This document shows positions 8,139-15,976 of a stretch of DNA of 64,000 nucleotides, in pieces. A program made the translations under genes and the position numbers. Position 1 is the first letter of the stretch. Every line of letters starts with the position of its first letter. Source of the DNA: Bifidobacterium breve. GTDB lineage: Bacteria > Actinomycetota > Acidimicrobiia > Acidimicrobiales > Acidimicrobilacustridaceae. Location: NCBI GenBank assembly GCA_945860545.1, contig CAMAQM010000003.1, forward strand, positions 1 to 64,000, read 5' to 3'. The notes beneath the pieces were generated by a model. That model was not told the DNA's origin. It searched no databases and was given only the letters and a program-made list of their open reading frames with translations.

Positions 8139-9470
8139 GTGAGTCAACTCCCCACCGTGGTCATCGCTGGCCGACCCAACGTCGGCAAGTCCACACTCGT
8201 CAACCGGATTCTGGGCCGCCGTGAGGCCATCGTCGAACAGAAGCCCGGCGTCACCAGGGACCGCAAGGAAGTCGAGGCCGAGTGGCTGGGACGAAAGTTC
8301 ATCCTCGTGGACACTGGCGGTTGGATGCCGGGTGGAACCGAGCTCGACGCCAAGGTGTCCCGCCAAAGCGAACGGGCCGTCGCTGAAGCCGACGTCGTGA
8401 TCCTCGTCGTGGATGCCACGACCGGCCCCACCGAGGAGGACGACCGCGTCGCCGACATCCTCAAGCGGCGCAAGGGCCCCACCTTGGTGGTCGTGAACAA
8501 GGTGGACGACACCAACCGCGAGTCGCTGGTGTGGGACTTCATGGGCCTTGGCCTCGGACAGCCGTTCCCGGTCAGTTCGCTGCACGGTCGGGGCACGGGC
8601 GATCTGCTCGACGCCCTGATCGCCCTGTTGCCTCCAGCCCCCGAGCAAGAACCCGACACCGACGACCCTCGTGGCGGTCTCGAGGCCCCCGGGGACGGTC
8701 GGGTGTTCTCCGTGGCGATCGTCGGCCGCCCCAACGTGGGAAAGTCCACCTTGTTCAACCGGCTCATTGGTGACGACCGGTCGGTGGTGCACGACATGCC
8801 CGGCACCACCCGCGACACCATTGACACCGTGGTGGAGACGGAGGCCGGGCCGCTGCGGTTCATCGACACCGCCGGGATGCGACGTCGCTCGCGCATCGAT
8901 GAGGACACGGAGTACTACTCCCTCCTGCGGGCGCTCGCCGCCGTGGACCGTGCCGACACCGCGGTACTGGTCATCGACGCGACGGCGGGCGTCACCAACC
9001 AGGATCAGCGTCTCGGTGAACGCATCGACGCAGCCGGCTGTCCGGTGGTGGTGTTGTTGAACAAGTGGGAACTGCTCGACGCCGAGGCTCGCCTCGACGT
9101 GAAGTACCAGGTTGGCCGCCAACTGCATTTTCTGGGGGAGTCTCCGGTACTGCCGGTGAGCGCACTGAGCGGCAAAGGGGTCCACAAACTCATCCCTGCA
9201 CTGTCTGCGGCGATCGACGCCTACCGCACCCGGGTCCCGACGCGGAAGGTCAACGAGGTGATCCGCTCAGCCCAGCAGGCCCAGCCGGCCCCACACGGTG
9301 GCAGGGTGCTCTACGCCACTCAGGGCGCCACCGACCCTCCGACGTTCACCCTGTTCGCCAACCGTGACCTCCCGCCGAGCTACCTGCGGTACCTCGAGCG
9401 CATGTTGCGCGAGGCCTTCAACCTGGGGGCGACACCCATCAAGGTCCGGGTGCGGCGCCGTTCGGAGTAG
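8139..9470 (+). CDS. der: ribosome biogenesis GTPase Der (EngA)
   Basis: Der is a double GTPase needed for 50S subunit maturation. Two G domains are present, each with a P-loop: GRPNVGKS near residue 10 and again near residue 193. Each has a DTGG/DTAG switch and an NKxD/E motif (NKVDD and NKWE). A C-terminal KH-like domain ends in KVRVRRRSE. The 443-residue length is standard. The GTG start follows the preceding stop by one base (TGAGGTG), so it is coupled to the DUF512 gene. Upstream in-frame sequence belongs to that gene's shadow. Confidence 0.96.
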   Translation: MSQLPTVVIAGRPNVGKSTLVNRILGRREAIVEQKPGVTRDRKEVEAEWLGRKFILVDTGGWMPGGTELDAKVSRQSERAVAEADVVILVVDATTGPTEEDDRVADILKRRKGPTLVVVNKVDDTNRESLVWDFMGLGLGQPFPVSSLHGRGTGDLLDALIALLPPAPEQEPDTDDPRGGLEAPGDGRVFSVAIVGRPNVGKSTLFNRLIGDDRSVVHDMPGTTRDTIDTVVETEAGPLRFIDTAGMRRRSRIDEDTEYYSLLRALAAVDRADTAVLVIDATAGVTNQDQRLGERIDAAGCPVVVLLNKWELLDAEARLDVKYQVGRQLHFLGESPVLPVSALSGKGVHKLIPALSAAIDAYRTRVPTRKVNEVIRSAQQAQPAPHGGRVLYATQGATDPPTFTLFANRDLPPSYLRYLERMLREAFNLGATPIKVRVRRRSE

Positions 9471-9542
9471 CGGGCGACACCTGCGGCCACCGGCAACACC
9501 ACTTGTCACAGGTTCGCCATTGGGGACGCCGGGCCAACCCAC

Positions 9543-9548
9543 TACGCT
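9543..9548 (+). promoter_or_regulatory. -10 box TACGCT for the PP2C gene
   Basis: TACGCT ends 9 bases before ATG 9558, giving a leader of at most two or three bases. Confidence 0.45.
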
Positions 9549-9557
9549 CCGGGCGCA

Positions 9558-10637
9558 ATGACCCGACTTCTCTGGCTTGTCGTCGTCGCCTCCGGGGGCC
9601 TTGGTGCCGCAGTGTGGGTGCGGTCGTGGCGTTTCCGACGTCGACTTCTGGCCCAACTCGAGGCCACATCCGGTGACGCCGACCTCAAACGGCTGGCCCG
9701 ATCAGGGGTGCAGCGGGATGGCCACGCCGTGTTGGTCTACGGCGTGGTCACGCTCGTCGGTCTCGTCGGAGCGGCCACCGGCGCATCGGCGTGGGTGGCG
9801 GTGGCACTCGCACTCGTGATGGTTCCCACCGCCCTCACCGTCGGCCTTGGCCGTCAACTCATCGCTGACGCCCGCCTCGAGATGCGCCGTGGCGACCTTG
9901 AACGTCGGGCGCAGGAGGTGCTCGTACAGGAAGAGCTCGCCCCACGTCGCTGGGCGGAACGCCTCGCCCCGAGTTCTCTCGCTTCGGTGGAGGGGCTGAC
10001 CGTGGGAAGCGCCTATCAGCCGGGTGCGGGGATGCTGGCCGGCGACTTCTTCGACGTCGTACCCCTCGGCGGTGGCCGGGTCGGGATGGTCATCGGTGAC
10101 GTCGCCGGTCACGGCATCGAACCCGCCATCACCGCCTTCCAGACGAAGTATCTGCTTCGCACCTTGTTGAGGCAGTTCCGTGATCCGGCCCAGGCCGTCG
10201 AAGAACTGAACCGGCAGATGGGATCGTCGGTGCACGGCGAAGAGTTCGTGTCGCTGTTCGTGGCGGTCCATGACCCCCATGCGGGCACCCTGCGGCACTG
10301 CTCGGCGGGTCACCCCCCAGCAGTCCTGTGGCACGACCGCGACATCCAGCTCCTCGGTGCCACGGGACCGCTGCTGTTGTTGGATCCATCGGGCTCCTAT
10401 TACGCCCACGAGCAGGCGTTTGACGCCGGTGACGTGCTCGTGGCCTACACCGACGGCCTCGCCGAAGCCCGAGATGGGGACGACTTGTTCGGTGAGGAGC
10501 GCATCGCAACTACGCTTCGTCGTGACCCGGGCCAGACCCCCGAGTTGCTGTGCAAGGCCTTGCTGGAGGCAGCCAGCGATCACGCCTCCAGCCCAATTAC
10601 CGATGACGTCGCCATCCTCGCCATACGACGGGACTGA
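9558..10637 (+). CDS. membrane-anchored PP2C-type (SpoIIE/RsbU-like) serine phosphatase
   Basis: The 359-residue protein begins with a membrane segment (residues about 3-20), has a second hydrophobic hairpin near 58-95, and then a charged helical linker with the features of a signalling helix. The PPM catalytic domain covers about 145-356: AGDFFDVV, GDVAGHGIEPA, SAGHPPAVLW and the terminal ITDDVAILAI supply the metal-binding Asp residues. Such RsbU-like enzymes usually dephosphorylate anti-sigma-factor antagonists. No partner STAS or anti-sigma gene lies nearby, so its target is unknown. The 3' end overlaps the next gene by 35 bases. Confidence 0.85.
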   Translation: MTRLLWLVVVASGGLGAAVWVRSWRFRRRLLAQLEATSGDADLKRLARSGVQRDGHAVLVYGVVTLVGLVGAATGASAWVAVALALVMVPTALTVGLGRQLIADARLEMRRGDLERRAQEVLVQEELAPRRWAERLAPSSLASVEGLTVGSAYQPGAGMLAGDFFDVVPLGGGRVGMVIGDVAGHGIEPAITAFQTKYLLRTLLRQFRDPAQAVEELNRQMGSSVHGEEFVSLFVAVHDPHAGTLRHCSAGHPPAVLWHDRDIQLLGATGPLLLLDPSGSYYAHEQAFDAGDVLVAYTDGLAEARDGDDLFGEERIATTLRRDPGQTPELLCKALLEAASDHASSPITDDVAILAIRRD

Positions 10638-12153
10638 AGGTCCGCTTACTGCCGCAGCCGATCGCGCCCGGGCGGGGAACCTTGAAGCCGGGGGGGCGAA
10701 ACTCGCCGCCCAGGGGAAACTGTTCGTCCGGGACCGGATTGCGCTGCTCGTCGATGAGGGGTCCTTCATCGAGGACGGGTTGCTGGCCAACTCCCTCGCC
10801 GACGATCTGCCAGCCGATGGGGTCATCACCGGGGTCGGAACCGTCGACGGTCGGCCGGTGTGCGTCATGGCCAACGACCCCACGGTCAAGGCCGGGTCGT
10901 GGGGGGCGCGCACCGTGGAAAAGATCGTGCGTCTCACCGAGCGGGCCCTCACCGAGGAGTTGCCGGTGGTGTGGCTCGTCGACTCCGCCGGTGCACGGAT
11001 CACCGATCAGGTGGAGCTGTTCCCGGGTCGTCGCGGCGCCGGGCGGATCTTCTACAACCAGGTCCGGCTCTCGGGGCGTGTGCCGCAGGTCTGTTGCCTG
11101 TTCGGCCCCTCCGCGGCGGGAGGCGCGTACATTCCGTCGTTCTGTGACGTCGTGTTCATGGTGGAAGGCAACGCCTCGATGTACCTCGGCTCGCCGCGTA
11201 TGGCCGAAATGGTCATCGGTGAGGTCGCCACCCTCGAGGAAATGGGCGGCGCGCGGATGCACGCCACCGTGTCCGGTTGCGGGGACAACCTCGCCGTCGA
11301 CGACGCCGACGCCATCGATCAGGCCCGGGCGTGGCTCACCTACTTCCCGCAGCGATGGTCGGACACCCCACCGGAGTATCAGCCGCAGCCACCGGCGAGG
11401 GCCTTCGACCCGGAACTCATTCCCGCCGAGGAGACGCAGGGCTACGACGTGCGCACGGTCATCGATGCCCTCGTCGACGCAGAGAGTTTCTTTGAGGTCA
11501 AACCGCTGTTCGCACCTGAACTGGTCTGTGGTCTCGGACTCCTCGAAGGCCGGCCGGTTGGAGTGGTGGCCAACAACCCGGCGGTCAAAGGTGGGGTGCT
11601 GTTCGTCGACTCGGCGGACAAAGCCGCCCGCTTCATCTGGCTGTGCGACGCATTCAGCATTCCATTGGTGTTCCTCGCTGACGTCCCTGGGTTCATGGTC
11701 GGCACCGAGGTGGAGCGTCAGGGAATCATTCGGCACGGCGCCAAGATGATCACCGCCGTGTCGGAGGCAACGGTGCCCAAGGTGTGCGTCGTTCTCCGCA
11801 AGGCCTACGGCGCCGGGCTGTACGCCATGGCCGGCCCCGCCTTTGATCCCGTCGCCACTCTGGCGCTCCCAACCGCCCGCATCGCCGTCATGGGGCCCGA
11901 GGCTGCCGTGAACGCCGTGTTCGCCAACCGGATCGCCGCCATGGACGACCCCGTCGAGCGGGAGGCGTTCATTGCCGAGCAGCGAGCCGTCTACGAGGCG
12001 GACGTGGACCTGCTCCGACTCGCCTCGGAACTGGTGATTGACGCCGTGGTCCAGCCGGGCGAGCTGCGGGGTGAACTCGTCACCCGTATCGACGCCGCAC
12101 GGGGCAGGTCCCGGACCTTCACCCAGCGGCGCCACGGCGTGCCGCCGGTCTGA
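10603..12153 (+). CDS. acyl-CoA carboxylase carboxyltransferase (beta) subunit
   Basis: Carboxyltransferases of this family move CO2 from carboxybiotin to acetyl-, propionyl- or methylcrotonyl-CoA. GKLFVRDRIALLVDEGSF opens the domain, GPSAAGGAYIPSF and GSPRMAEMVIGE shape the N-terminal oxyanion hole, and DVPGFMVGTEVE, RKAYGAGLYAMAG and GPEAAVNAVF belong to the C-terminal half. Its 516 residues match the family. The only reasonable start is ATG 10603, which overlaps the phosphatase gene by 35 bases. No biotin carboxylase is in the window, so the alpha subunit must be elsewhere. Acyl-CoA specificity is not determinable here. Confidence 0.92.
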   Translation: MTSPSSPYDGTEGPLTAAADRARAGNLEAGGAKLAAQGKLFVRDRIALLVDEGSFIEDGLLANSLADDLPADGVITGVGTVDGRPVCVMANDPTVKAGSWGARTVEKIVRLTERALTEELPVVWLVDSAGARITDQVELFPGRRGAGRIFYNQVRLSGRVPQVCCLFGPSAAGGAYIPSFCDVVFMVEGNASMYLGSPRMAEMVIGEVATLEEMGGARMHATVSGCGDNLAVDDADAIDQARAWLTYFPQRWSDTPPEYQPQPPARAFDPELIPAEETQGYDVRTVIDALVDAESFFEVKPLFAPELVCGLGLLEGRPVGVVANNPAVKGGVLFVDSADKAARFIWLCDAFSIPLVFLADVPGFMVGTEVERQGIIRHGAKMITAVSEATVPKVCVVLRKAYGAGLYAMAGPAFDPVATLALPTARIAVMGPEAAVNAVFANRIAAMDDPVEREAFIAEQRAVYEADVDLLRLASELVIDAVVQPGELRGELVTRIDAARGRSRTFTQRRHGVPPV

Positions 12154-12165
12154 GGGGCCCACACG

Positions 12166-12387
12166 ATGCCGTGGTGTGAGGGCTGCGACCGGTTCTGGAA
12201 TCCCAACAGCATGGCGCCTGATGGCTCGTGCCCCACGTGCGGGCGGTTCATTGCCGACTCGCCACCCGGTGGCGACGACGCCGACGGGTCGGGGAAGGTG
12301 CCCTGGCACTTTTGGGTGCTGGTGGGGGTCACCGGCGCCTACCTGCTCTGGCGGGTCATCCAGGGGGTCGGGCTTCTGTTCGACTGA
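12166..12387 (+). CDS. small zinc-ribbon membrane protein
   Basis: A 73-residue protein with two CX2C pairs (CEGC at residues 4-7 and CPTC at 22-25), the pattern of a zinc ribbon, followed by a polar linker and one hydrophobic segment (about 46-66, VPWHFWVLVGVTGAYLLWRV) that should span the membrane. It begins 12 bases after the carboxylase gene and probably shares its transcript. No specific function is recognised. Length, codon usage and the intact domain pairing make it a credible gene rather than a chance frame. Confidence 0.75.
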   Translation: MPWCEGCDRFWNPNSMAPDGSCPTCGRFIADSPPGGDDADGSGKVPWHFWVLVGVTGAYLLWRVIQGVGLLFD

Positions 12388-12445
12388 GCGGGTGCGCCGC
12401 GTCGAATTCAGACCAGTGGGGGAGAACCGGTAGAGTCACGACGTA

Positions 12446-12523
12446 CGGGCTGTGGCGCAGCTTGGTTAGCGCGTCGGTCTGGGGGACCGAAGGTCGTGGG
12501 TTCGAATCCCGCCAGCCCGACCA
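12446..12523 (+). tRNA. tRNA-Pro (anticodon GGG)
   Basis: A full cloverleaf can be folded. The 7-bp acceptor stem is CGGGCTG with CAGCCCG. The D arm carries GGCGCAGCTTGGTTAGCGC, and the anticodon stem TCGGT/ACCGA encloses loop CTGGGGG with anticodon GGG. The T arm is GTGGGTTCGAATCCCGC. CCA is encoded at 12521-12523. It decodes CCC and CCU and lies between the zinc-ribbon gene and the SRAP gene. Confidence 0.96.
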
Positions 12524-12583
12524 TTATCTCTGCGAGTCGCCAACACGTTGGGGCGTCGTCGTGCCGTCCCGCCGGCACCTCAC

Positions 12584-12589
12584 TAGGGT
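12584..12589 (+). promoter_or_regulatory. -10 box TAGGGT for the SRAP gene
   Basis: TAGGGT ends 7 bases before ATG 12597. The ATG should be at or one base from the transcript 5' end. Confidence 0.6.
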
Positions 12590-12596
12590 TCGCGTC

Positions 12597-13313
12597 ATGT
12601 GTGGCCGTTTCGTGTCCACCACGACATCTGAGGATCTCGCCGCCCACTTTGACGCCCGACCGGTGGGAACCGAACTCCGTCCCCGGTTCAACGTGGCCCC
12701 GGGCAGCGAGGTGTGGACGGTAGTCGCAGACGATGCGACACCGAACGGACGCGTGCTCCGACCAATGCGGTGGGGGTTGGTCCCCTCGTGGGCCAAGGAT
12801 GCCTCGGTGGGACAACGGATGATCAACGCCCGGGTCGAGACCCTTGGGGAACGCCCCGCTTACCGGCGGGCGTTCGAGTCGCGGCGCTGCCTCGTCCCCG
12901 CCGACGGCTTCTACGAGTGGGAGGCCGTCGGCCCCAAACGCAAACAGCCCTGGTACTTCTCTGCGCCCAGTGGATCACCTTTGTGTTTTGCCGGGTTGTT
13001 CGAACGCTGGAACGACCCGAGCGGCCAGCGGCCCGAGCCTCTCGAGTCGGTCACGATCGTCACCACCCCCGCCGACGCAATTGTGGGCCCCATCCATGAC
13101 CGCATGCCGTTGATGCTCGACGCCGGGGTGTGGGACACGTGGCTCGATACTGAGATCCCGGGTCCCGCGGCGCTCAGTTCAATCCACGGCACCTCAGTGG
13201 AACCTGCCCTCGTGCGGTGGGCAGTGACCCCTGCGGTCGGGAACCCGCGCAATGATCGACCTGACCTCATTGAGCCGTTCGACACGGGCGCTGCGCCGGA
13301 CACGTTGTGGTGA
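12597..13313 (+). CDS. SOS-response-associated peptidase (SRAP/HMCES/YedK family)
   Basis: SRAP proteins covalently trap abasic sites in single-stranded DNA. The hallmark residues are all present in 238 residues. MCGRF exposes catalytic Cys2 after Met removal, RFNVAPG supplies the Asn, FYEWE the Glu, and HDRMPLML the His of the active site. The true start is ATG 12597, where Cys2 is required. The frame remains open upstream across the tRNA gene, but that part is not coding. A TAGGGT box 7 bases upstream indicates a leaderless transcript. The stop overlaps the next gene's GTG. Confidence 0.94.
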   Translation: MCGRFVSTTTSEDLAAHFDARPVGTELRPRFNVAPGSEVWTVVADDATPNGRVLRPMRWGLVPSWAKDASVGQRMINARVETLGERPAYRRAFESRRCLVPADGFYEWEAVGPKRKQPWYFSAPSGSPLCFAGLFERWNDPSGQRPEPLESVTIVTTPADAIVGPIHDRMPLMLDAGVWDTWLDTEIPGPAALSSIHGTSVEPALVRWAVTPAVGNPRNDRPDLIEPFDTGAAPDTLW

Positions 13314-14800
13314 GCCGCAACACTCTGCGCTCATTGGCGAAGCGCGCCAACGCCGGGGTGCTCCGCCTGTGGGGACGTGCTGAGGGGCCCGGCGGCGACG
13401 CTGTCATCCCGACGCTGGGGATGCTGGTCCTCTTCGCCGTTCTGCTTTCGTCCTCGCTGCGCCAGGCGTCGGGGCCCGACGCCGCCACGGGTCTGGCGGG
13501 TGACCTGCAGTCGGCGTGGCTGATCAGCACCGGTGCCGAGCCACTGGTCAGTGTCGAGGGCGGTGCGCACGCGCTCGCCCCGAACATGGAACTGATCGTG
13601 TATCCGTTGGGCTGGCTCAGCGGAGCGTTTGACGCCACCGCTGTCCTGCTCGGCACCCAAGCGCTTCTGTTGTCGAGCGCGGTGTTGCCGCTCTGGCTCA
13701 TCTGCCGGCGCGACGCCAGCCTTCGAGTCGGTGCCGCGACCGTGGTGCTCGGCGGTTACGCCCTCTACCCACTAGTGCACACGTTGAACCTGACGGGGTT
13801 CCACCCCGGGGTGATTGCGGTCCCGGGCTTGCTGTGGGCCGCCCATGGGGGACTCACCGGGAATCGCAGCCTGTTCTTCGGCGCCATCACCGCCGTTGCT
13901 CTCGGCGGTGCGGACCAGGGTCTCGCCGTCGCCGGCCTCGGCGTGTCGCTTTGGCTGGTGGGGCGGGGGAGCCTTGGACGCGTCGGCGTCGTCGCCGGAG
14001 GTTCGTGGTGGGTGGTGGCGTCGTTGGGGTCGATGTGGGTCACAGGCGACGACCCGGCGCCCCTCACACCGTTTCGGCTCGTGGGTGAGGCACTGGGCGA
14101 TCCGTGGGCGGCGCTGACTGTCTTGGGGTCGGAGTCGAGCGTCAGCCGACTGGTGGTGAGCCTCGGCCCGGTGCTGTTCCTTCCCTTGTTGGCACCTCGC
14201 CTGCTCGTCGGGGTGCTCCCGGTGCAGGTGATGGCCATCTGGGGCGACCCCTCCGAGGAGGTGGTGGCCGCCCGGTCGGCGCCGCTCATCGCCTTCGTGT
14301 TCCTGTCGACGGCCTTCGCCCTGTCGCGTCTGGGTCGACCCGGACATGACCGCGTCCGCATCGATCGCCGACTCCTCGTGGCGCTTGGCGTGGCGGCCAT
14401 GGCGTTCTTCGTCGTCGACGCGCCACTCAGCCCGTACCGGGAGCCGTGGACGTGGGGACCGAACGTCACGAGTGAGGCACGCTCGCGCTACTTCGACACC
14501 GTGCCGTCAACGACCAGCGTGAGGGCGAGCACCGAGCTTCTCGCCGGGCTTGCGCGCCGACCCGACCTCGCCGCCATCGACGACAGCGCCGCCCAGCAGG
14601 CCAACGACGTCGCCGGTGGCGCCGAGGTGGTGATGATGACCACTGACCTGTGGGCGAGTTGGGACCCTGTGCGCCGCCGCGTATTCGCCGACACGATGTC
14701 GGCCAGCGGCTACGAGCTCGCCCGGGGAGGCTCGGCGCCCGAGCCGCAAGCCGACCTTGTGGTGTGGGTGCGCGCCGAATCCGTCGGTGCGTCGCCCTGA
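13307..14800 (+). CDS. DUF2079 family multi-pass membrane protein
   Basis: The 497-residue protein has about eight to ten hydrophobic segments in the first 400 residues (for example VIPTLGMLVLFAVLLSS and LLVALGVAAMAFFVVDAPL). A soluble C-terminal domain of about 100 residues ends in DLVVWVRAE. The NMELIVYPLGWLS stretch and the later TGFHPGVIAVPGLL follow the DUF2079 pattern, a family of putative polytopic proteins related to GT-C glycosyltransferases. Its substrate is unknown. Starts GTG 13307 or GTG 13310 are both possible; the first overlaps the SRAP stop. It is convergent with the HIT gene. Confidence 0.8.
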   Translation: MVSRNTLRSLAKRANAGVLRLWGRAEGPGGDAVIPTLGMLVLFAVLLSSSLRQASGPDAATGLAGDLQSAWLISTGAEPLVSVEGGAHALAPNMELIVYPLGWLSGAFDATAVLLGTQALLLSSAVLPLWLICRRDASLRVGAATVVLGGYALYPLVHTLNLTGFHPGVIAVPGLLWAAHGGLTGNRSLFFGAITAVALGGADQGLAVAGLGVSLWLVGRGSLGRVGVVAGGSWWVVASLGSMWVTGDDPAPLTPFRLVGEALGDPWAALTVLGSESSVSRLVVSLGPVLFLPLLAPRLLVGVLPVQVMAIWGDPSEEVVAARSAPLIAFVFLSTAFALSRLGRPGHDRVRIDRRLLVALGVAAMAFFVVDAPLSPYREPWTWGPNVTSEARSRYFDTVPSTTSVRASTELLAGLARRPDLAAIDDSAAQQANDVAGGAEVVMMTTDLWASWDPVRRRVFADTMSASGYELARGGSAPEPQADLVVWVRAESVGASP

Positions 14801-14803
14801 ACG

Positions 14804-15211
14804 TCAGGTGGGCCCTTCGGCCAGAGCGGCACGTATCGCCGTGGCGGCCGCTTCAAGGTCGGCCGGGTCGGGGTTGGCTGCGGCGTTGGCGAAACTGAGG
14901 TCGGCGAGGTCGTTGACCGGTAAGACATGGACATGCACGTGCGGAACTTCGAACCCGGCGATCATCAGACCCACCCGCTGTGGGCCGAACGCCTGCTGCT
15001 GGGCGACACCGATGCGTTGAGCCACCGCCATGAGATGCGCGTTGAGCGAGGGGGAGAGGTCCAACCAGTGGTCGGTCTCCTCCACGGGGACCACCAGGGT
15101 GTGGCCGTGGGTGATGGGGTTGATCGACAGGAACGCCACGCACGAGTCGTCCCGATGGACGAAATGGGCGGGAAGTTCGCCGGCGATGATCATTGAGAAC
15201 ACTGTGGCCAC
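14804..15211 (-). CDS. HIT family nucleotide-binding protein
   Basis: HIT (histidine triad) hydrolases cleave nucleoside phosphoramidates and related nucleotides. The triad HVHVHVLP sits after the helix of residues about 80-90, preceded by the typical ITHGHTLVVPVEE segment and FLSINPI. The 135-residue length is standard. I chose GTG 15211 because GGAGG lies 4 bases upstream on the minus strand and the protein then starts MATVFSMII as in relatives. A minus-strand TACGAT at 15262-15267 could be its -10 box, overlapping the promoter of the divergent gene. Confidence 0.92.
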   Translation of the reverse strand: MATVFSMIIAGELPAHFVHRDDSCVAFLSINPITHGHTLVVPVEETDHWLDLSPSLNAHLMAVAQRIGVAQQQAFGPQRVGLMIAGFEVPHVHVHVLPVNDLADLSFANAAANPDPADLEAAATAIRAALAEGPT

Positions 15212-15265
15212 AGGACCTCCTTGGTGTGGAGTGGACCGTCGCGCCCGGGTCGGCGTCACTGATCG

Positions 15266-15271
15266 TAGGCT
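15266..15271 (+). promoter_or_regulatory. -10 box TAGGCT for the phosphatidyltransferase
   Basis: TAGGCT ends 8 bases before ATG 15280. Its first two bases overlap a minus-strand TACGAT that could serve the HIT gene. Confidence 0.45.
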
Positions 15272-15279
15272 GTGACGTA

Positions 15280-15975
15280 ATGGATTCGCCTCACACCGAA
15301 CGGGTGCGCCCCGCCGGACCCGGCCCCGCCGTCGAGCCCGGTCCGCCCCCTCTTGGGCCGCCGGAGCCGGGGGAGGACCGCATCGCCACGGTGCCGAACC
15401 TGATCACCTTGGTCCGCCTTTTGACCTTGCCGGTGTTCGTCTGGCTGCTTTTGGGGGAACAGGACCGGCTCGGGGCGGCGGCCGTTCTCGCCGCCTTAGG
15501 CGCCACCGACTGGGTGGATGGCTGGGTGGCACGGCGGTTCAACCAGACCAGTCGGTTCGGTCGCCTCTTTGACCCGACCGCTGACCGGATCCTGTTCTTC
15601 GTCGCGCTCACCGCCATGGCCATTGACACGACATCCAACGGTGGCGGGGTTCCGCTCTGGTTGATCGTGGTGGTTCTGGTGCGCGAGGTGGTGGTGGCCG
15701 CCATCACCGTGACGCTGCTCGCCCTTGGTGCACCTCCGGTCGACGTGACGTGGTGGGGCAAGGCGGGGACGTTCGGACTGATGTTCGCCTTCCCGCTGTT
15801 GCTCGCCGGGTCGGCGGAAGGGTTTGGTGCAGCGGGCCTGTTCGAGGTCCTCGGTTGGGTCGCCGCGGTACCGGGTCTCGTGCTCTCGTTCGTGGCCTGG
15901 GTGCGGTACCTGCCGTTGTGGAGTGAGGCTTGGCGAGAGGGTCGGGTCCTGCGAGCTGCGAGGGCCGGTCAGTGA
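15280..15975 (+). CDS. pgsA: CDP-alcohol phosphatidyltransferase (PgsA-like)
   Basis: These membrane enzymes make phospholipid head groups from CDP-diacylglycerol. The signature DX2DGX2ARX8GX3DX3D is complete: D77, D80, G81, A84, R85, G94, D98 and D102. Roughly six hydrophobic segments surround it. A 33-residue proline-rich N-terminal tail precedes the first membrane helix and is absent from most relatives. ATG 15280 was preferred because of the -10 box 8 bases upstream. Glycerol-3-phosphate (PgsA) is the likeliest acceptor, but inositol phosphate or others are possible. The next gene starts one base after its stop. Confidence 0.88.
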   Translation: MDSPHTERVRPAGPGPAVEPGPPPLGPPEPGEDRIATVPNLITLVRLLTLPVFVWLLLGEQDRLGAAAVLAALGATDWVDGWVARRFNQTSRFGRLFDPTADRILFFVALTAMAIDTTSNGGGVPLWLIVVVLVREVVVAAITVTLLALGAPPVDVTWWGKAGTFGLMFAFPLLLAGSAEGFGAAGLFEVLGWVAAVPGLVLSFVAWVRYLPLWSEAWREGRVLRAARAGQ

Positions 15976-15976
15976 C

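Noticed and set aside
12228-12596. Upstream extension of the SRAP reading frame
   Set aside because: It would place the essential Cys2 internally and run through the tRNA-Pro gene.
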